Source: Haemaphysalis longicornis (Eukaryota; Arthropoda; Arachnida; Ixodida; Ixodidae). From it: 64,000 nt of DNA. Shown one piece after another: positions 1-9,690 of the stretch. Position 1 is the first letter of the stretch; each line of letters opens with the position of its first letter. Location: NCBI GenBank assembly GCA_013339765.2, contig CM023449.1:15289811-15353810 (forward strand), given 5' to 3'. The notes beneath the pieces are model-generated. The model saw only the letters and a list, made by a program, of their open reading frames with translations. It ran no database searches and was not told the DNA's origin. The position numbers and the translations under genes are program-made.

Positions 1-125
1 GAAGATCCCCTTCACCCCGAGTAGTCGAGTGGCGCTGGCTACCACCCCCAAGCACAGGAACAAACAAAACAAAATAAACAAACGAAACAAAAATACCCAA
101 ACATAAATACCCCAGAAAGTGTAGG

Positions 126-372
126 GGGAAATCGCGTCGCCGGTAGCGTAGTGGTTATCGCACCAGACCGGTATTCTGGAGGTCGTGGCGGGCATTTTTT
201 TCTCCATTTTCTTTCTTTACAAATTCTTTATCTGTTTCAATGACCTACCACATCCTCCCCTTTGTTTTCCGAGGTTTCTTGACTGCCAACCCTTATCCCT
301 TATTTCTGTGTTATTTTCAACGAGCCCCTCATTTCCTATTCTGATTCGCTATATGTATGTATGTTTGTATAT
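126..372 (+). repeat. tRNA-derived SINE-like repeat
   Basis: A box-A-like sequence, tagcgtagtgg at 144-154, fits the pol III A-box pattern. It is followed by a degenerate B-box region, then a body (about 230-320) containing cctcccctttgttttccga and cttgactgccaaccc. The same body occurs at 3156-3227 and inverted at 2965-3035, so it is a dispersed repeat. The tRNA-like head and adjoining body suggest a SINE. A functional tRNA is unlikely because the T arm does not pair. The 3' limit is uncertain because the repeat runs into the RTE tail at about 373. Confidence 0.4.
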
Positions 373-2300
373 CATCATCATCATCATCATCACCAGCCTA
401 TCTACGCCCACTGCAGGGCAAAGGCCTCTCCCATTATTCTCCAATTACCTCGGTCCTGTGCCAACTGTGACCAATTTATCCCCGCAAACTTCTTGATCTC
501 ATCTGCCCATCTAACTTTCTGCCGCCCCCTGCAACGCTTGCCCTCTCTGGGGATCCACTCTGTTACCCTTAATGACCAGCGGTTATCTTGCCTTCGCATT
601 ACATGCCCTGCCCACGTCCATTTCTTCTTCTTAATTTCTACTAATATGTCTTTAACACCAGTTTGCTCCCTGACCCACTCCGCTCTCTTCTTGTCCCTTA
701 ATGTTACACCTATCATTTTCCGCTTCATTGCCCGCTGAGTCGTTCTCAATTTAAGTTGAACCCTCTTAGTGAGCCTCCAAGTTTCTGCCCCGTAGGTGAG
801 TACCGGTAAGATGGCAGCTGTCATACACTTTCTCTTCAGGGACAATGGTAGGCTGCTATTCATTACTCTGAGAATGTCTGCCATATGCACCCCAACCCCA
901 TTCTTATCCTTCTAATTATCTCTGCCTCATGGTTGGGATCTGGGGTCACAACTTGGCCTAAGTAGACATATTCGCTTACCATTTCCACTGCCTCGCCACC
1001 TATCTCAAACTGCTGTGCTGTCCCGAGGTTATTGATCATTACTTTAGTTTTCTGCATATTAATTTTCAGGCCCACGGTTCTACTCTGTTGGCCCAGTGCG
1101 GAAAGCATGCTTTTCAATTCGTCCCCCGAGTTAACTTAGCAAGGCAACGTCATCAGCAAATCTGAGGTTACTGAGTATTCTCCATTAACCCTTACTCCCA
1201 CCTGTTCCCAATCCAACGTTCTGAATACTTCTTGTAAGCATGCTGTGAATAACATTGGAGAGATTGTGTCTCCTTGTCTGACACCCTTCCTTATAGGTAT
1301 TTTACTGCTCTCCCTGTGGAGGATGATGGTAGCTGTGGACCCATTGTAGATATCCTCTAGTATTCTTACATAATGCTCATATACACCCTGGTTCCGTAAT
1401 GCCTGAATGACTGCTAGGGTTTCGACTGAGTCAAATGCTTTCTAATAATCTATGAAGGCTATATATAGGGGTTCAGTATACTCAGCGCACTTCTCTATCA
1501 CCTGATTGATCGTGTGAATATGGTCCATTGTTGAATAACCTTTACGGAACCCTGCTTGTTCTTTAGGTTGACTGAAATCTAAGGTTGCAGAGATTCGGTT
1601 AGCGATTACCTTGGTAAATACCTTGTAGACGACTGACAGTAAGCTGATCGGCCTGTAATTTTTCAAGTCCTTCATGTCGCCTTTCTTATGGATTAGGATG
1701 ATGTTCGCGTTCTTCCAAGATTCCGGTACCATTGCGGTCATTAGGCATTGCGTATACAGGTTTGCCAGTTTTTCAAGTAGAATTTCGCCGCCATCCTTCA
1801 AGAGGATCTGCTGTTATCTGATCCTCACCAGGTGCTTTGCCCCCTTTCATTTCTTTCAAAGCCTTCCTTACTTCTTCGGTCGTTACTGGTGGGATGTCTA
1901 TCTCCTCTGAACTACTGTCTCGTTCGGCATTATCCTGTATGTCCCGGCTACTGTACAGATCCCTATAGAACTCCTCGGCCACTGTGACTATTTTATCCCT
2001 ATTTGTGATGACATTGCCTCGCTTATCCTTAAGTGCATACATCTGATTTTTCCCCACGCCAAGACGTCTCTTCACTGCTTTCAGGCTACCTCCATTCTTT
2101 ACAGCGTATTCGATCCTCTCCATATTATACTTCCGTATGTCAGCTGTCTTACGCTTATTGATTAACTTCGAAAGCTCCGCTAGTTCTATTCTGTCAGCTG
2201 CGGTAGAGATTCTCATGGTTTGCCGTTTCCTGATTAGATCTTTCGTCTCCTGTGAGAGTTTACCAGTATCCTGTCTAGCCATAGTGCCCCCGACTTCTAC
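373..2300 (-). mobile_element. RTE-clade LINE, 5'-truncated and decayed
   Basis: This is a non-LTR retrotransposon on the minus strand. It ends in a (TGA)n-type tail at 373-393, the short simple-repeat 3' end typical of RTE/BovB elements. The N-terminal endonuclease is missing, so the copy is 5'-truncated near 2300, where (TA)n DNA starts. The C-terminal region has the RTE signature GAETW, then GHVMRR, then a GR..VRWADEIKK stretch and a terminal EAFALQW. No target-site duplication could be resolved. Confidence 0.8.
402..2282 (-). pseudogene. RTE reverse transcriptase, broken ORF
   Basis: The copy encodes remnants of the RTE reverse transcriptase and C-terminal region. In minus-strand order they are a linker (2282-1773), RT fingers with NYRPISLLSVVYKV and AGFRKGYSTMDHIHTINQ (1801-1442), a stretch with IRKGVRQGDTISPMLF and the catalytic FADDV box (about 1440-1120, several stops), then GQVVTPDPNHEAEIIRR (1117-863) and the C-terminal domain (890-402). 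A TAG at 1442-1444 cuts the palm right after FIDY, the motif A region, and at least two frame changes follow. It cannot make an active protein. The family assignment rests on the C-terminal motifs and is firm. Confidence 0.8.
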
Positions 2301-2374
2301 TGCACACTCCGTGATAATGCGTGTAAGGTTGTCGCTGGCTTCCTCTGTCGTAAGCTCGGTTCGTAAGCTCGGTT

Positions 2375-2376
<2 letters not shown>

Positions 2377-2408
<32 letters not shown>
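2377..2408. repeat. (TA)n microsatellite
   Basis: About 16 TA units at the 5' border of the truncated RTE copy. They separate it from the palindrome cluster. Confidence 0.9.
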
Positions 2409-2410
<2 letters not shown>

Positions 2411-2491
2411 CAGTAAAAGAAAACTTCTCGAGGAGCCAGAAAAAATACTTGAGAAAATGGTAGACGCACGATTAAAAACAAAAACAGTGGT

Positions 2492-2529
2492 TTACTGACG
2501 TTTCGACTGCGGGACCAGTCTTCATCTTG
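2492..2529 (-). ncRNA. Hammerhead-ribozyme-like core (palindrome left arm)
   Basis: Read on the minus strand the order is AAGATGA, a 5-bp stem II (GACTG/CAGTC), then CGAAACGTC. This matches the hammerhead order CUGANGA - stem II - GAAA except that the first two core bases (CU) are AA, which should abolish cleavage. Helices I and III were not resolved. Penelope-like elements are known to carry hammerhead motifs in their terminal repeats. Confidence 0.45.
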
Positions 2530-2534
2530 TTACT

Positions 2535-2572
2535 CAAGATGAAGACTGGTCCCGCAGTCGAAACGTCAGTAA
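2535..2572 (+). ncRNA. Hammerhead-ribozyme-like core (palindrome right arm)
   Basis: This is the exact mirror of the motif at 2492-2529, on the opposite strand: AAGATGA, a GACTG/CAGTC hairpin, GAAACGTC. It has the same CU-to-AA defect, so it is probably inactive. It is a relic of a Penelope terminal repeat rather than a free ncRNA gene. Confidence 0.45.
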
Positions 2573-2615
2573 ACCACTGTTTTTGTTTTTAATCGTGCGT
2601 CTACCATTTTCTCAA

Positions 2616-2616
<1 letters not shown>

Positions 2617-2693
<77 letters not shown>
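2617..2693. repeat. (TA)n microsatellite
   Basis: About 38 uninterrupted TA units directly joining the end of the 84-bp palindrome. Predicted Tyr-Ile repeats across it are artefacts. Confidence 0.95.
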
Positions 2694-2697
<4 letters not shown>

Positions 2698-2741
2698 AGG
2701 GAGCAGTTGAACTTTTGAAGATGGTAGAGAACACAAGAGAG

Positions 2742-2869
2742 GAAAACTTTGAACAAGGTAAAGCACGATTGTTGCCAACGTTTCAGCAAAGTGACTTGCT
2801 TTCGTCAGGGCGAAGTCTCTTTGCTGAAACGTTGGCAACAATCGTGCTTTTACCTTGTTCAAAGTTTTC
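2742..2869. repeat. 50-bp inverted repeat with 27-bp spacer
   Basis: Arms 2742-2791 and 2819-2869 are reverse complements except for one extra T in the right arm. The spacer 2792-2818 supplies the CTGACGA box of a hammerhead-like motif read on the minus strand. It is a second foldback, different in sequence from the 84-bp palindrome but with the same logic: (TA)n flanks and a ribozyme-like core at the axis. Confidence 0.85.
2776..2815 (-). ncRNA. Hammerhead-ribozyme-like core, best match
   Basis: On the minus strand: CTGACGA, then AGCAA/TTGCT stem II with a six-base loop, then GAAACGTTGGC. CTGACGA fits the CUGANGA core and GAAA is intact, so both invariant boxes are present, unlike the neighbouring motifs. 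Helix III and the cleavage triplet cannot be settled by eye. It may derive from a Penelope terminal repeat related to the element at 3300-6500. Confidence 0.5.
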
Positions 2870-2874
2870 TTTTC

Positions 2875-2928
2875 GGATATATATATAGACATATATATAT
2901 ATACATAGATATAGATATATATATATAG
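2875..2928. repeat. (TA)n-rich microsatellite
   Basis: Imperfect TA/GATA tract separating the second foldback from the next inverted repeat. Confidence 0.85.
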
Positions 2929-2964
2929 CGAATCAGAAAATGGGAAATGAGGGGCTCCGTGAAA

Positions 2965-3226
2965 TAAGACAGAAAATAAGGGTTGGCAGTAAAGAAAACC
3001 TCGGAAAGCAAATTGGGAGGTTGTGGTGGGTCCTAGAAGAGATGAAGAATTTTTTTAGTCGAAAAGAAAGTGGTGAAAAAATTGCCTCGCCGGGTGGGAT
3101 TCTTCATCTTTTTCTATTTCTTCATTCTTCTTCATCTCTTCATCTTCATCTCTTTCTATGACCCACCACAACCTCCCCTTTGCTTTCCGAGGTATTTCTT
3201 GACTGCCAAACCGTTATTGTTGTGTT

Positions 3227-3227
<1 letters not shown>
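2965..3227. repeat. Inverted pair of dispersed repeat units
   Basis: Arm 2965-3035 contains gggttggcagtaaagaaaac and ttgtggtgggtc. Arm 3156-3227 contains the reverse complement with a few mismatches (gacccaccacaacctcccct, cttgactgccaaacc). The same unit occurs once, in plus orientation, at about 230-320. The centre 3036-3155 is CTT/TTC-rich. This is a third inverted arrangement within 0.8 kb. Confidence 0.75.
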
Positions 3228-3258
<31 letters not shown>

Positions 3259-3259
3259 G
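3224..3259. repeat. (TA)n microsatellite
   Basis: Interrupted TA tract at the 3' edge of the inverted pair, next to the terminal region of the Penelope-like element. Confidence 0.85.
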
Positions 3260-3306
3260 TATAAGTAAAGAGTCGGATTACACAGCAAGAACAATAACAA
3301 ACAATG

Positions 3307-3350
3307 TTTACTTACGTAGCGGCAACGGACTTGCCTTCATCAGAGTAAAG
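3307..3350 (-). ncRNA. Hammerhead-like motif in PLE 3' region
   Basis: On the minus strand: CTCTGATGA, a GGCAA/TTGCC stem II with loop GTCCG, then GCTACGT where GAAACGT is expected. The CTGATGA box is perfect but the GAAA box has changed, so activity is unlikely. It lies downstream of the PLE ORF on the same strand, where PLE terminal repeats carry hammerheads. Confidence 0.5.
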
Positions 3351-4022
3351 TTACATGATTTTGCTGTCGCAAACATTTGAACACATTTCTTATATAGGTT
3401 TGCATAAAACTGTGAGAAAGAGCGAGGACAATGTTTCGGAAATGTAGAGTGTGCATACAGTCAGGCTACGCCTGTGTTACAACATCAACACACAAACAAA
3501 GAAAAATAAAAAGGGGGGGGGGGCGAGAGAGAGAAAAGGGGTCGTGTTAACAAAGCAAGCGTTCAAGGTTGCACCATGACGGGTCAACGTATGCCGCGCG
3601 GGCTGCAAGTTCAGACAATAGGGGAAACTGGACAACCGCGGTTTGAAAATGAAAGGGGAGAGTATACACTGAGGTATTCAGTGACTGCTGAGACTGGTTC
3701 GGGGTGGAAGCGCGAAGATGGGTGGTGCCCTCCCGCGGGTCAAGAGAATAGATAGGGGCACAAAAGAGCATTTCACAGAAGCTAGCAACTTGAAACAGGA
3801 ATAGGTAGGGTCACAAAAGGTTAAACATGAATAGATCACAAAGAGTTAAACATTCTTAAGTGATTGGTGGGAACGAGGCCTCCCTCCCCAGGACAAATGG
3901 CAATTGTTGAGCCGCATTAGGCTAATAAAGCTGCTGTATTAGGAGAGTTTCTGCGAATTCTGATGGCAAACTGAAGGGTAGGAATAATGAACATAGTTAT
4001 AAAACTTATGAAGCCGCTAATT

Positions 4023-6440
4023 TTAATCGAGGGATAAGCACGTTAGTTTTCCGTAACTTTCATTAATTCCAAGCGTGGCTGACCCAAACTTATAAATGAG
4101 ATAAGATTCCCGAACCTCGCGGTCGTGGTGCGTTTTGAAGGCGGATTCTAAAATCGTTGCTTTAAGATGTTCAAATGCATGCCCGGGACTGTTCACATGT
4201 CTTGACAGGGGCAAATAAGGGCAGCTTTTTGCATGAGAGCGGTGATTATTGAACCGTATTCGGAAGGGCGTTTCAGTTTGGCCGATATATTGTTGCCTAC
4301 AAACAGTGCACTCTATAGTTCATCTCATAAGCTACATGCAGCACTGTGGAGGCTACATTGTTATCAATAGTGCGCCCACTGAGGGCGCCTAATCCGCCGT
4401 GAAGGGGGTCCTGAAAGGACACTCCCTTCTCCCCTCTCGGCAAGTGGCACCGCACGGCCCCGGCGCCTTTTGTCGCTTCCTTCGCGGTGAGTTAGGCGGC
4501 CTGAGGGGGACAACAATGTAGCCTCCACAGTGCTGCATGTAGGCTGTGAGATGAACTATAGAAGATATACGACATTAGCGGAGTCACAGTTAAAGTTACC
4601 TTTTATATTTACGTAGTAGTCTGAAGCCGTGCTGGTGGCGCGCTGTGTAGTGGTCATGTGTGGGCATACTTTACATCGGGGTTTATTGCAGGGCATGCAG
4701 CCAGTAGTTGCCGGTCGGTTGATACGAGAGTTAGTAAGAAAGTCACCTAAATTCTTATTACGCCGGTAGACAACGCGTGGTGGTTCGGGGAATATGCTTT
4801 TTAAGCGGTTACTTTGCATTAGGATATTATGATGTTTTTTGAGCACGGTTGACACTCTTGGAGCGGAGGATGAGTGGGTTAAAACTAAGTTAGTTTGCGG
4901 GTTCCCGTTGGGGGCTTTTTTCTTACAGATTTCGTTACGGTCTAATTGGTTGGCTCGCACAATAGCGTCGTCGATAACTTTTTCCGGGTATTTTTTTTCA
5001 GGAGGGCGGTCTTGAGTTCTCGACAGTTTGAGTCAAAGTCGGCTTGGTTTGGAGCAAATTTCTCCTAAATCGGTGGGCTTGGCTGTAAGGTATTGCTGTC
5101 TTGCAGTGTCTGACATGGCTGCTTCGGAAGTGCAAATACTGCCGCGTGTCTGTCGGTTTTCTATACAGTTTAGTTTGAAGCCGACCTTGGAAGGTAGTAA
5201 CGGTGACGTCCAGAAAGTTTACACTGTGTTCCGAATAGGAATAGCCAGGGAAATACTAGGAGTGGGCTAGGTTAAGCCTCAATGAAGGTGAGGAGCTCCG
5301 CCTCACCGTGTTGCCAGATCATGAATATGTCATCAAGTACCTTTTATAGTACATTGGCTTTAAATTTTGGGTGTCAAGAAAGTTTGATTCGAGGTGAGCC
5401 ATAAAGATATTAGCGTAGTTAGGTCCGATTCGGTTCCCATTGACGTTCCGCTGACTTGCACGAATGACTCCGTCGAACTCAAATTGTTAGTTCAAGAATA
5501 AGCCTAAGGAATGTTTTGGAGAGCAGAAGAATCGATAGGTTTGTCGCACGATGACTGCTCATACGCAAGGGATACAGCGGTGAGCCATCTCATGGGGGAT
5601 GTTAGCATACAGTGACGCAACATCAAGGGTGACTAGAAGGCAGTTATCAGAATTTCAATTTTGAGATGTCTGAGAGAAAGTCATTGGTATCCTTAATGAA
5701 GGAGGGAAAGCTGGGCGGAATGTCGCCAAATGAGATATCCACATAGCGCGAGAGGTTTTTCGGTACAGTGCCAATGCCAGAAACAATGGTGGCGCCCTGG
5801 GTTGTTTCAACTTGGGAATTTCTTTGGGAGAAGATAGAATTTACCGGCTACTGGGCCTTAAAGGGGATCAGGAACGAGCCGTGGTTTCATTTATTGTTTT
5901 ATTTTTAACAAGCTCAGCAAGTTTATCTTTGACAATTTGCTTATAATCTTGAGTGGGATCATTGGGTAGTGCTTTATAGAACGTCGATACTGATAGTTGC
6001 TTATTGGCCTCGTTAACATAGTCGGTTTTGTCAAGGATTACGATTGCGCCTCCCTTGTCGGCAGGTTTAATAATTATGTCGGGACAGCTTGCGAGTTCCT
6101 CTAGGGCTTTCTTTTCGTTGGTAGTCATGTTGTGGTGGAACGAAATTTGTGTTTGGTAAGCTTTTCGCACATCGCGTTGGACAGCTTTGATGTACATGTC
6201 GAGGCAACTATCACGCTGTGTGGGAGGGGCCCAGTGCTTATAGCTAGGTAGGGTTCTGCGGGCTTCTTCCGTCGCGGGGTGATCGTAGAAGTATTCTCGT
6301 AGTCTCATGTTTCTGGCGAAGTTATCTAAGTCCTTAAAAAGTTGAAATTCATCAAAACCACCAGTAGCCGGGCAAACGTTTAGGCCCTTTGACAAGACGT
6401 TCATCTGAGCTGGGGAGAGGGTTATACTTGAAAGGTTCAT
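4023..6440 (-). pseudogene. PLE reverse transcriptase plus GIY-YIG endonuclease, broken
   Basis: The PLE protein would be a single RT-endonuclease. From its N-terminus: a PLE leader and finger region (6440-5868; 190 codons open, with DIIIKPADKGGAIVILDK). The palm follows at about 5860-4960, with VTLDVASLYANIPH (motif A), YLDDIFMIW (motif C) and KPTDTRQYLHFRSSH, spread over several frames with stops. The linker (4960-4556) has a cysteine cluster CMPCNKPRCKVCPH and ends NVVYLL. The endonuclease (about 4330-4023) has IECTVC, QYIGQTETPFRIRFNNH and a C-terminal ESYLIYKFG. Many stops and the insertion at 4314-4561 make it non-functional. Motif order and the GIY-YIG fusion make the family call firm. 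Confidence 0.8.
4314..4561. mobile_element. 248-bp inverted-repeat element (MITE) inside the PLE
   Basis: Terminal inverted repeats of about 53 bp (4314-4366 and 4509-4561; roughly 49 matches) start with ctatagttcatctca. The interior is GC-rich and non-coding. It separates the PLE segment ending NVVYLL from IECTVC, which should be adjacent, so it is a later insertion into PLE DNA. Both ends merge with the palindrome CTATAG, so the target duplication cannot be separated from the repeat ends. Superfamily unknown. Confidence 0.75.
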
Positions 6441-6520
6441 TACATTCCCGGTAAGGTTTTCTTTTGTGACGGCAAGCGAGGGAAAAATATTAGTACAGGG
6501 ATTTAAACTGAACTGTTTGG

Positions 6521-7799
6521 GGTGCAGGTAGTCCGAAGCATTTATTACAGTCGTAGTGACATTATCTCGGCCGTATTGTCAGAGTTGTGGAAGTACTAGT
6601 GCCGGAGCTTGTTAGGTTCTTACGCATGTGGCCAGTTGTTAGAAATCTTATCTCGGTTAAACTTTCGGTCTTTTTGTTCGGAATATGGCGGAGGCCGTCT
6701 TAGATTCGTAGTATCGTAGTCCACCCTAATGTATCGTAGTCCACCCTATACCTCGAAATATCCATTCAAGCTACCATCAGGACTGGATAGAAGCGCTTGT
6801 AAGAACTCTGAATAAGATTTAATGCCGAGTGCCGACGACGAAGTACACGGACGAAGCCCACTACAGCGGTAAAAGAGCCATTGTGGCTGTGGTAAACACC
6901 TGACCAGTGTCTCCACGCCAACAGCCGCGGCTAAAGAAACAGAACTTTGCCATCGCTCTCGGCCTCATACAAACCAAAACAACAACCATTATCCCAGACT
7001 CACAAGAGGCATGCCGTAGCTTCATGTCGGGTTGGGTGGCACCCGTTGCGCTACTCATCTTAGAAAGCAAGATGGCGGACAAGAAAGTCGTAAATGTGTG
7101 GACACCGGCCCACTTCTCCACGAGAGGCTACTAGCATACCCATCTCATGTACCAACATCTCGCCCACCAGCCTGCAAAGAAGACACTGGAACCCACACCG
7201 CTCACATCCGTTCACGAGATTACACAACAGTAGAGGCCGGGTAGACCAACACTCCCGGCTCCACACCCAGAGCTCACCAAGAAGCTAGAAACCACACTAA
7301 GATTAATACAGACAAACAGGTTTCGCCATCCAGTCACGACGCATTCGCTCTTGCCAACACAGTTTGACAGACAAGGGAAATTTTGCACTCAACCGGGCAC
7401 TCTCCGGCGCATAATGTGAAAGTGTGCGACAAAAATCAGGACCGGCTAACCTCTTCTCTTTCCCCCACCCCTGAGCAGTGGGAGATACTGCGGTTCAGCT
7501 CCACTTCTGCTGGCCGTGAGGGCCGGCCGAGCCGTTAAGGCACATGGTTATTTGAAAGGAGGAACCACGCCACCCACAGCCAGATCAATAAAGAAGCTTC
7601 TCTCTTTCTCGCTCTCTCTTTGAGGGAGGGAGCCCTGTAGCAGAAGCTCCAGCGGCGGGTGTAGCTCGAAACAACCCATTCACGTTTGAACCCGCTCCGC
7701 TTGAACCCATTCCCACAACGCCCTTCCCATTTGACCGCTTTCTCTTTCAACACGTTCCCAGAACACCCTTCCCGTTTCAACCCGCCCCTAATTTTTTTT
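6521..7799. other. No gene recognised; short tandem repeat
   Basis: The only clear structure is a 20-bp unit (gtatcgtagtccaccctaat) present twice at 6711-6750. A loose run of ttgaaccc/tttcaaccc units lies at 7685-7790. The overlapping ORFs of 60-97 codons at 6861-7828 have no recognisable motif. Confidence 0.5.
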
Positions 7800-7843
7800 A
7801 AGGAATACTGCGGACGGTTTTTCACCATCCTAGCAGGAGAGGG

Positions 7844-8212
7844 TTACGGAAGGTTCTTAACACAGATGTTAAAACTAGAAGAAGTCGGAGCGTGCACGCA
7901 GTCGGAAGGCAGTGAATTCCAGTCTTCAATGGTTCGTACAAAAAAAGAGTACTTGAACGTGTTATTTTTAGGAGCATATGGTCTAACAGTTTTTGAATGA
8001 TTTAACCTTTCTGAGCGCTGGGGAGGTGGCAGTATATAACATTCTTTATTTAAACCGGATTCGTTGCTGTATAGTTTATAAAAGAAGGTTAACCTTGCAA
8101 TTCTTCGCCGACATTCGAGTGGTTCCAGCCCACATTTATTTAACATTTCAGATTTATTTAACAATACACCCGCCTCAAATAGTTCAGATACGTTTCTGAG
8201 CTCACAGTGCAC
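7844..8212 (-). pseudogene. CR1-like LINE, C-terminal RT fragment
   Basis: A 122-codon minus-strand frame ends in FFVRTIEDWNSLPSD. This is the conserved C-terminal signature of CR1/L2-type ORF2 proteins, and the same block (FFPRTIRDWNLLPPELI) occurs in the large CR1-like element at 56728. Upstream, LECRRRIARLTFFYKL fits the same region. The rest of the element is absent, so this is a strongly 5'-truncated copy extending roughly 7795-8240. No tail or target duplication was resolved. Confidence 0.7.
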
Positions 8213-8240
8213 TTTTAGTCCTCCAAAATTGTGCTGGGCA

Positions 8241-8791
8241 AGGTAGTGAAGGTTACTGAGTAATTAATACGACATATTTACCTCATTTCTTGCCTACATA
8301 TTTAGCACGGCGGCAAATTCAATTTTACATTGACTCTAGCTCGACTAGGTAGATGGCACCACCGACACATTTTCTTTTAAAAGCTCTACTGGTGATGGCT
8401 ACAGTATTCTCAACACAACTAGTTATTGTGAACGCTTCACCCGAAATATGAAATATTCGAGCTACTTTAACGAAAGCAAATAGATGTGAGAAACAAAATA
8501 GATATCAGCAACAAATGAGCAACAAAACTCTCTAATAGAGAGCTTTAGCATATCTTCACCATGCTTGCGTTACCGTTTCCCGTGTTTGCGGGAGTCGACT
8601 GCGCGTGCGCGACGGGTTACCGTGAACGGTAACTTACCGGCACAGCATTTACCGTCGCCACGGCGCTTCCAGAGCAGACGAAGCGTACCCTCTCGTCTTG
8701 ATTACAGCAAACGCAGTGCGCTCGGCGCTTGATGCTTGGTACGGCCGGTAAAACTATTCTTAGTTGATGTTGTTTATTACATTTTTCTCGT
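8241..8791. other. No gene recognised
   Basis: Plain non-coding DNA between the CR1 fragment and the short I-clade copy. The 108-codon minus ORF 8617-8943 overlaps the I element's 5' region and has no domain signal. Confidence 0.5.
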
Positions 8792-8957
8792 CCCCGCACG
8801 GGGCACGTTGAGTATTCATGGTGACGGTGAGCAGCGACACCGCGGACCCCGAGCTCCCATACATAAGCCGTGTCCAACCGTGGCGAGGGGTTGAAAGGTG
8901 AAGGGTAGAAGCCGTAAACGGTGGCCGTCGGAGCCTTGGTCAAGCTCCGGCCGATGG

Positions 8958-8986
8958 GCTCCCTGCCTGTCTACCAGGCAGGGAGC
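8958..8986 (+). other. 5'UTR hairpin, shared by two I copies
   Basis: Perfect 12-bp stem gctccctgcctg/caggcagggagc with a five-base loop. The full-length copy keeps it at 20232-20260 with one base change that leaves a G-U pair. Confidence 0.6.
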
Positions 8987-9062
8987 TCCGGGACCTCTTT
9001 GACTACCAGGGTAAGGTCAAAGGAGAAAGTACCCCCGTTTCCCTGCTTTTATACTATGCCGT

Positions 9063-9690
9063 ATGGTATTTTCAACCCCTCCGCCCCCCCCCCCCCCCCC
9101 CCAACCGTGATCGGCCCCCTAAAAGGGGCCGCACCGAAGTATCGTTTCCCCCATTGGCATCTTTGACATTTCCTGAACCAGATCATTACTCTCGATTTCT
9201 TCTGATGGAGTCCCTCAATCCAACCCACCCTCTTGCATCTCAGTCAGTCTTCTTGATCGCCAAGTATCTTGAAGCCATAATAGGAAAATCGTATAAGTGC
9301 AAAAAACAAAGGTCTGGTGAACTCCTAATCGAAATAAATGACAAGCAGCAGTCTGCAAAGCTTCTAGCTCAGACTAGACTGGCTGATCTCGACATCAGGG
9401 TCACACCCCATCGGAGCCTCAACAGCTTGCAGGGTGTGATATCCGAGACAGATCCTCTGAACGAAACCGATGCGGATCTCCTTGCCGGCTTGAAGGATCA
9501 GGGCGTCACTGCCGTGAGACGCATCACTATCCGCAGAGACAAGGAGATTCCCACCAAGCACATTATCTTGACTTTTCACCGCGCAGCTCTCCCACAACAC
9601 ATAAATGCAGGTTTTATCCGTTGCTCCATCCGTCCGTACATCCCGAACCCGCGGCGCTTTTTTAAGTGCCAGCGGCACCGTCATCATCAT
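9063..9690 (+). pseudogene. I-clade ORF1 (gag-like), N-terminal part
   Basis: ATG at 9063 opens the frame, followed by about 19 C residues (9084-9102). Past the C-tract the coding frame is shifted by one (the reading frame of cgt at 9106), so the start and the body are out of frame in this copy. The body reads DRPPKRGRTEV and then a gag domain matching the full-length copy: LADLDIRVTPHRSLNS, DQGVTAVRRITIRRD and INAGFIRCSIRPYIPNP, ending FFKCQR at the first zinc knuckle. The product would be the RNA-binding ORF1 protein. It is truncated before the CCHC knuckles. Confidence 0.7.
9112..9139 (+). other. Covarying ORF1-start hairpin (copy 1)
   Basis: Stem cggcccc (9112-9118) / ggggccg (9125-9131), loop ctaaaa, followed by caccgaag. 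The same place in the other two I copies has a different sequence but the same 7-bp stem and 6-nt loop. It overlaps codons for DRPPKRGRTE. Confidence 0.55.

Larger units (their letters stand above)
2446..2618. repeat. Perfect 84-bp foldback palindrome
   Basis: The arm at 2446-2529 is the exact reverse complement of 2535-2618 (84 of 84 bases), with only 5 bases (2530-2534) between them. The arms carry a hammerhead-ribozyme-like core and are flanked by (TA)n tracts. The structure could extrude as a cruciform. It looks like a head-to-head copy of a Penelope-element terminal segment, judged by the ribozyme-like core and the PLE 0.7 kb away. Confidence 0.9.
3300..6520 (-). mobile_element. Penelope-like element (PLE), decayed
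   Basis: This is a Penelope-like retroelement on the minus strand with both diagnostic modules: a PLE reverse transcriptase and a C-terminal GIY-YIG endonuclease. The coding relic runs from about 6440 down to 4023. The remaining 0.7 kb to 3300 is the 3' non-coding region and ends in a hammerhead-like motif. A 248-bp inverted-repeat element (4314-4561) sits inside. The 5' limit is a guess from where recognisable protein stops. Length and domain order fit a nearly complete element. Confidence 0.8.

Noticed and set aside
2601..2892. ORFs of Tyr-Ile repeats
   Set aside because: They are translations of (TA)n microsatellites and the palindrome arms, not genes.
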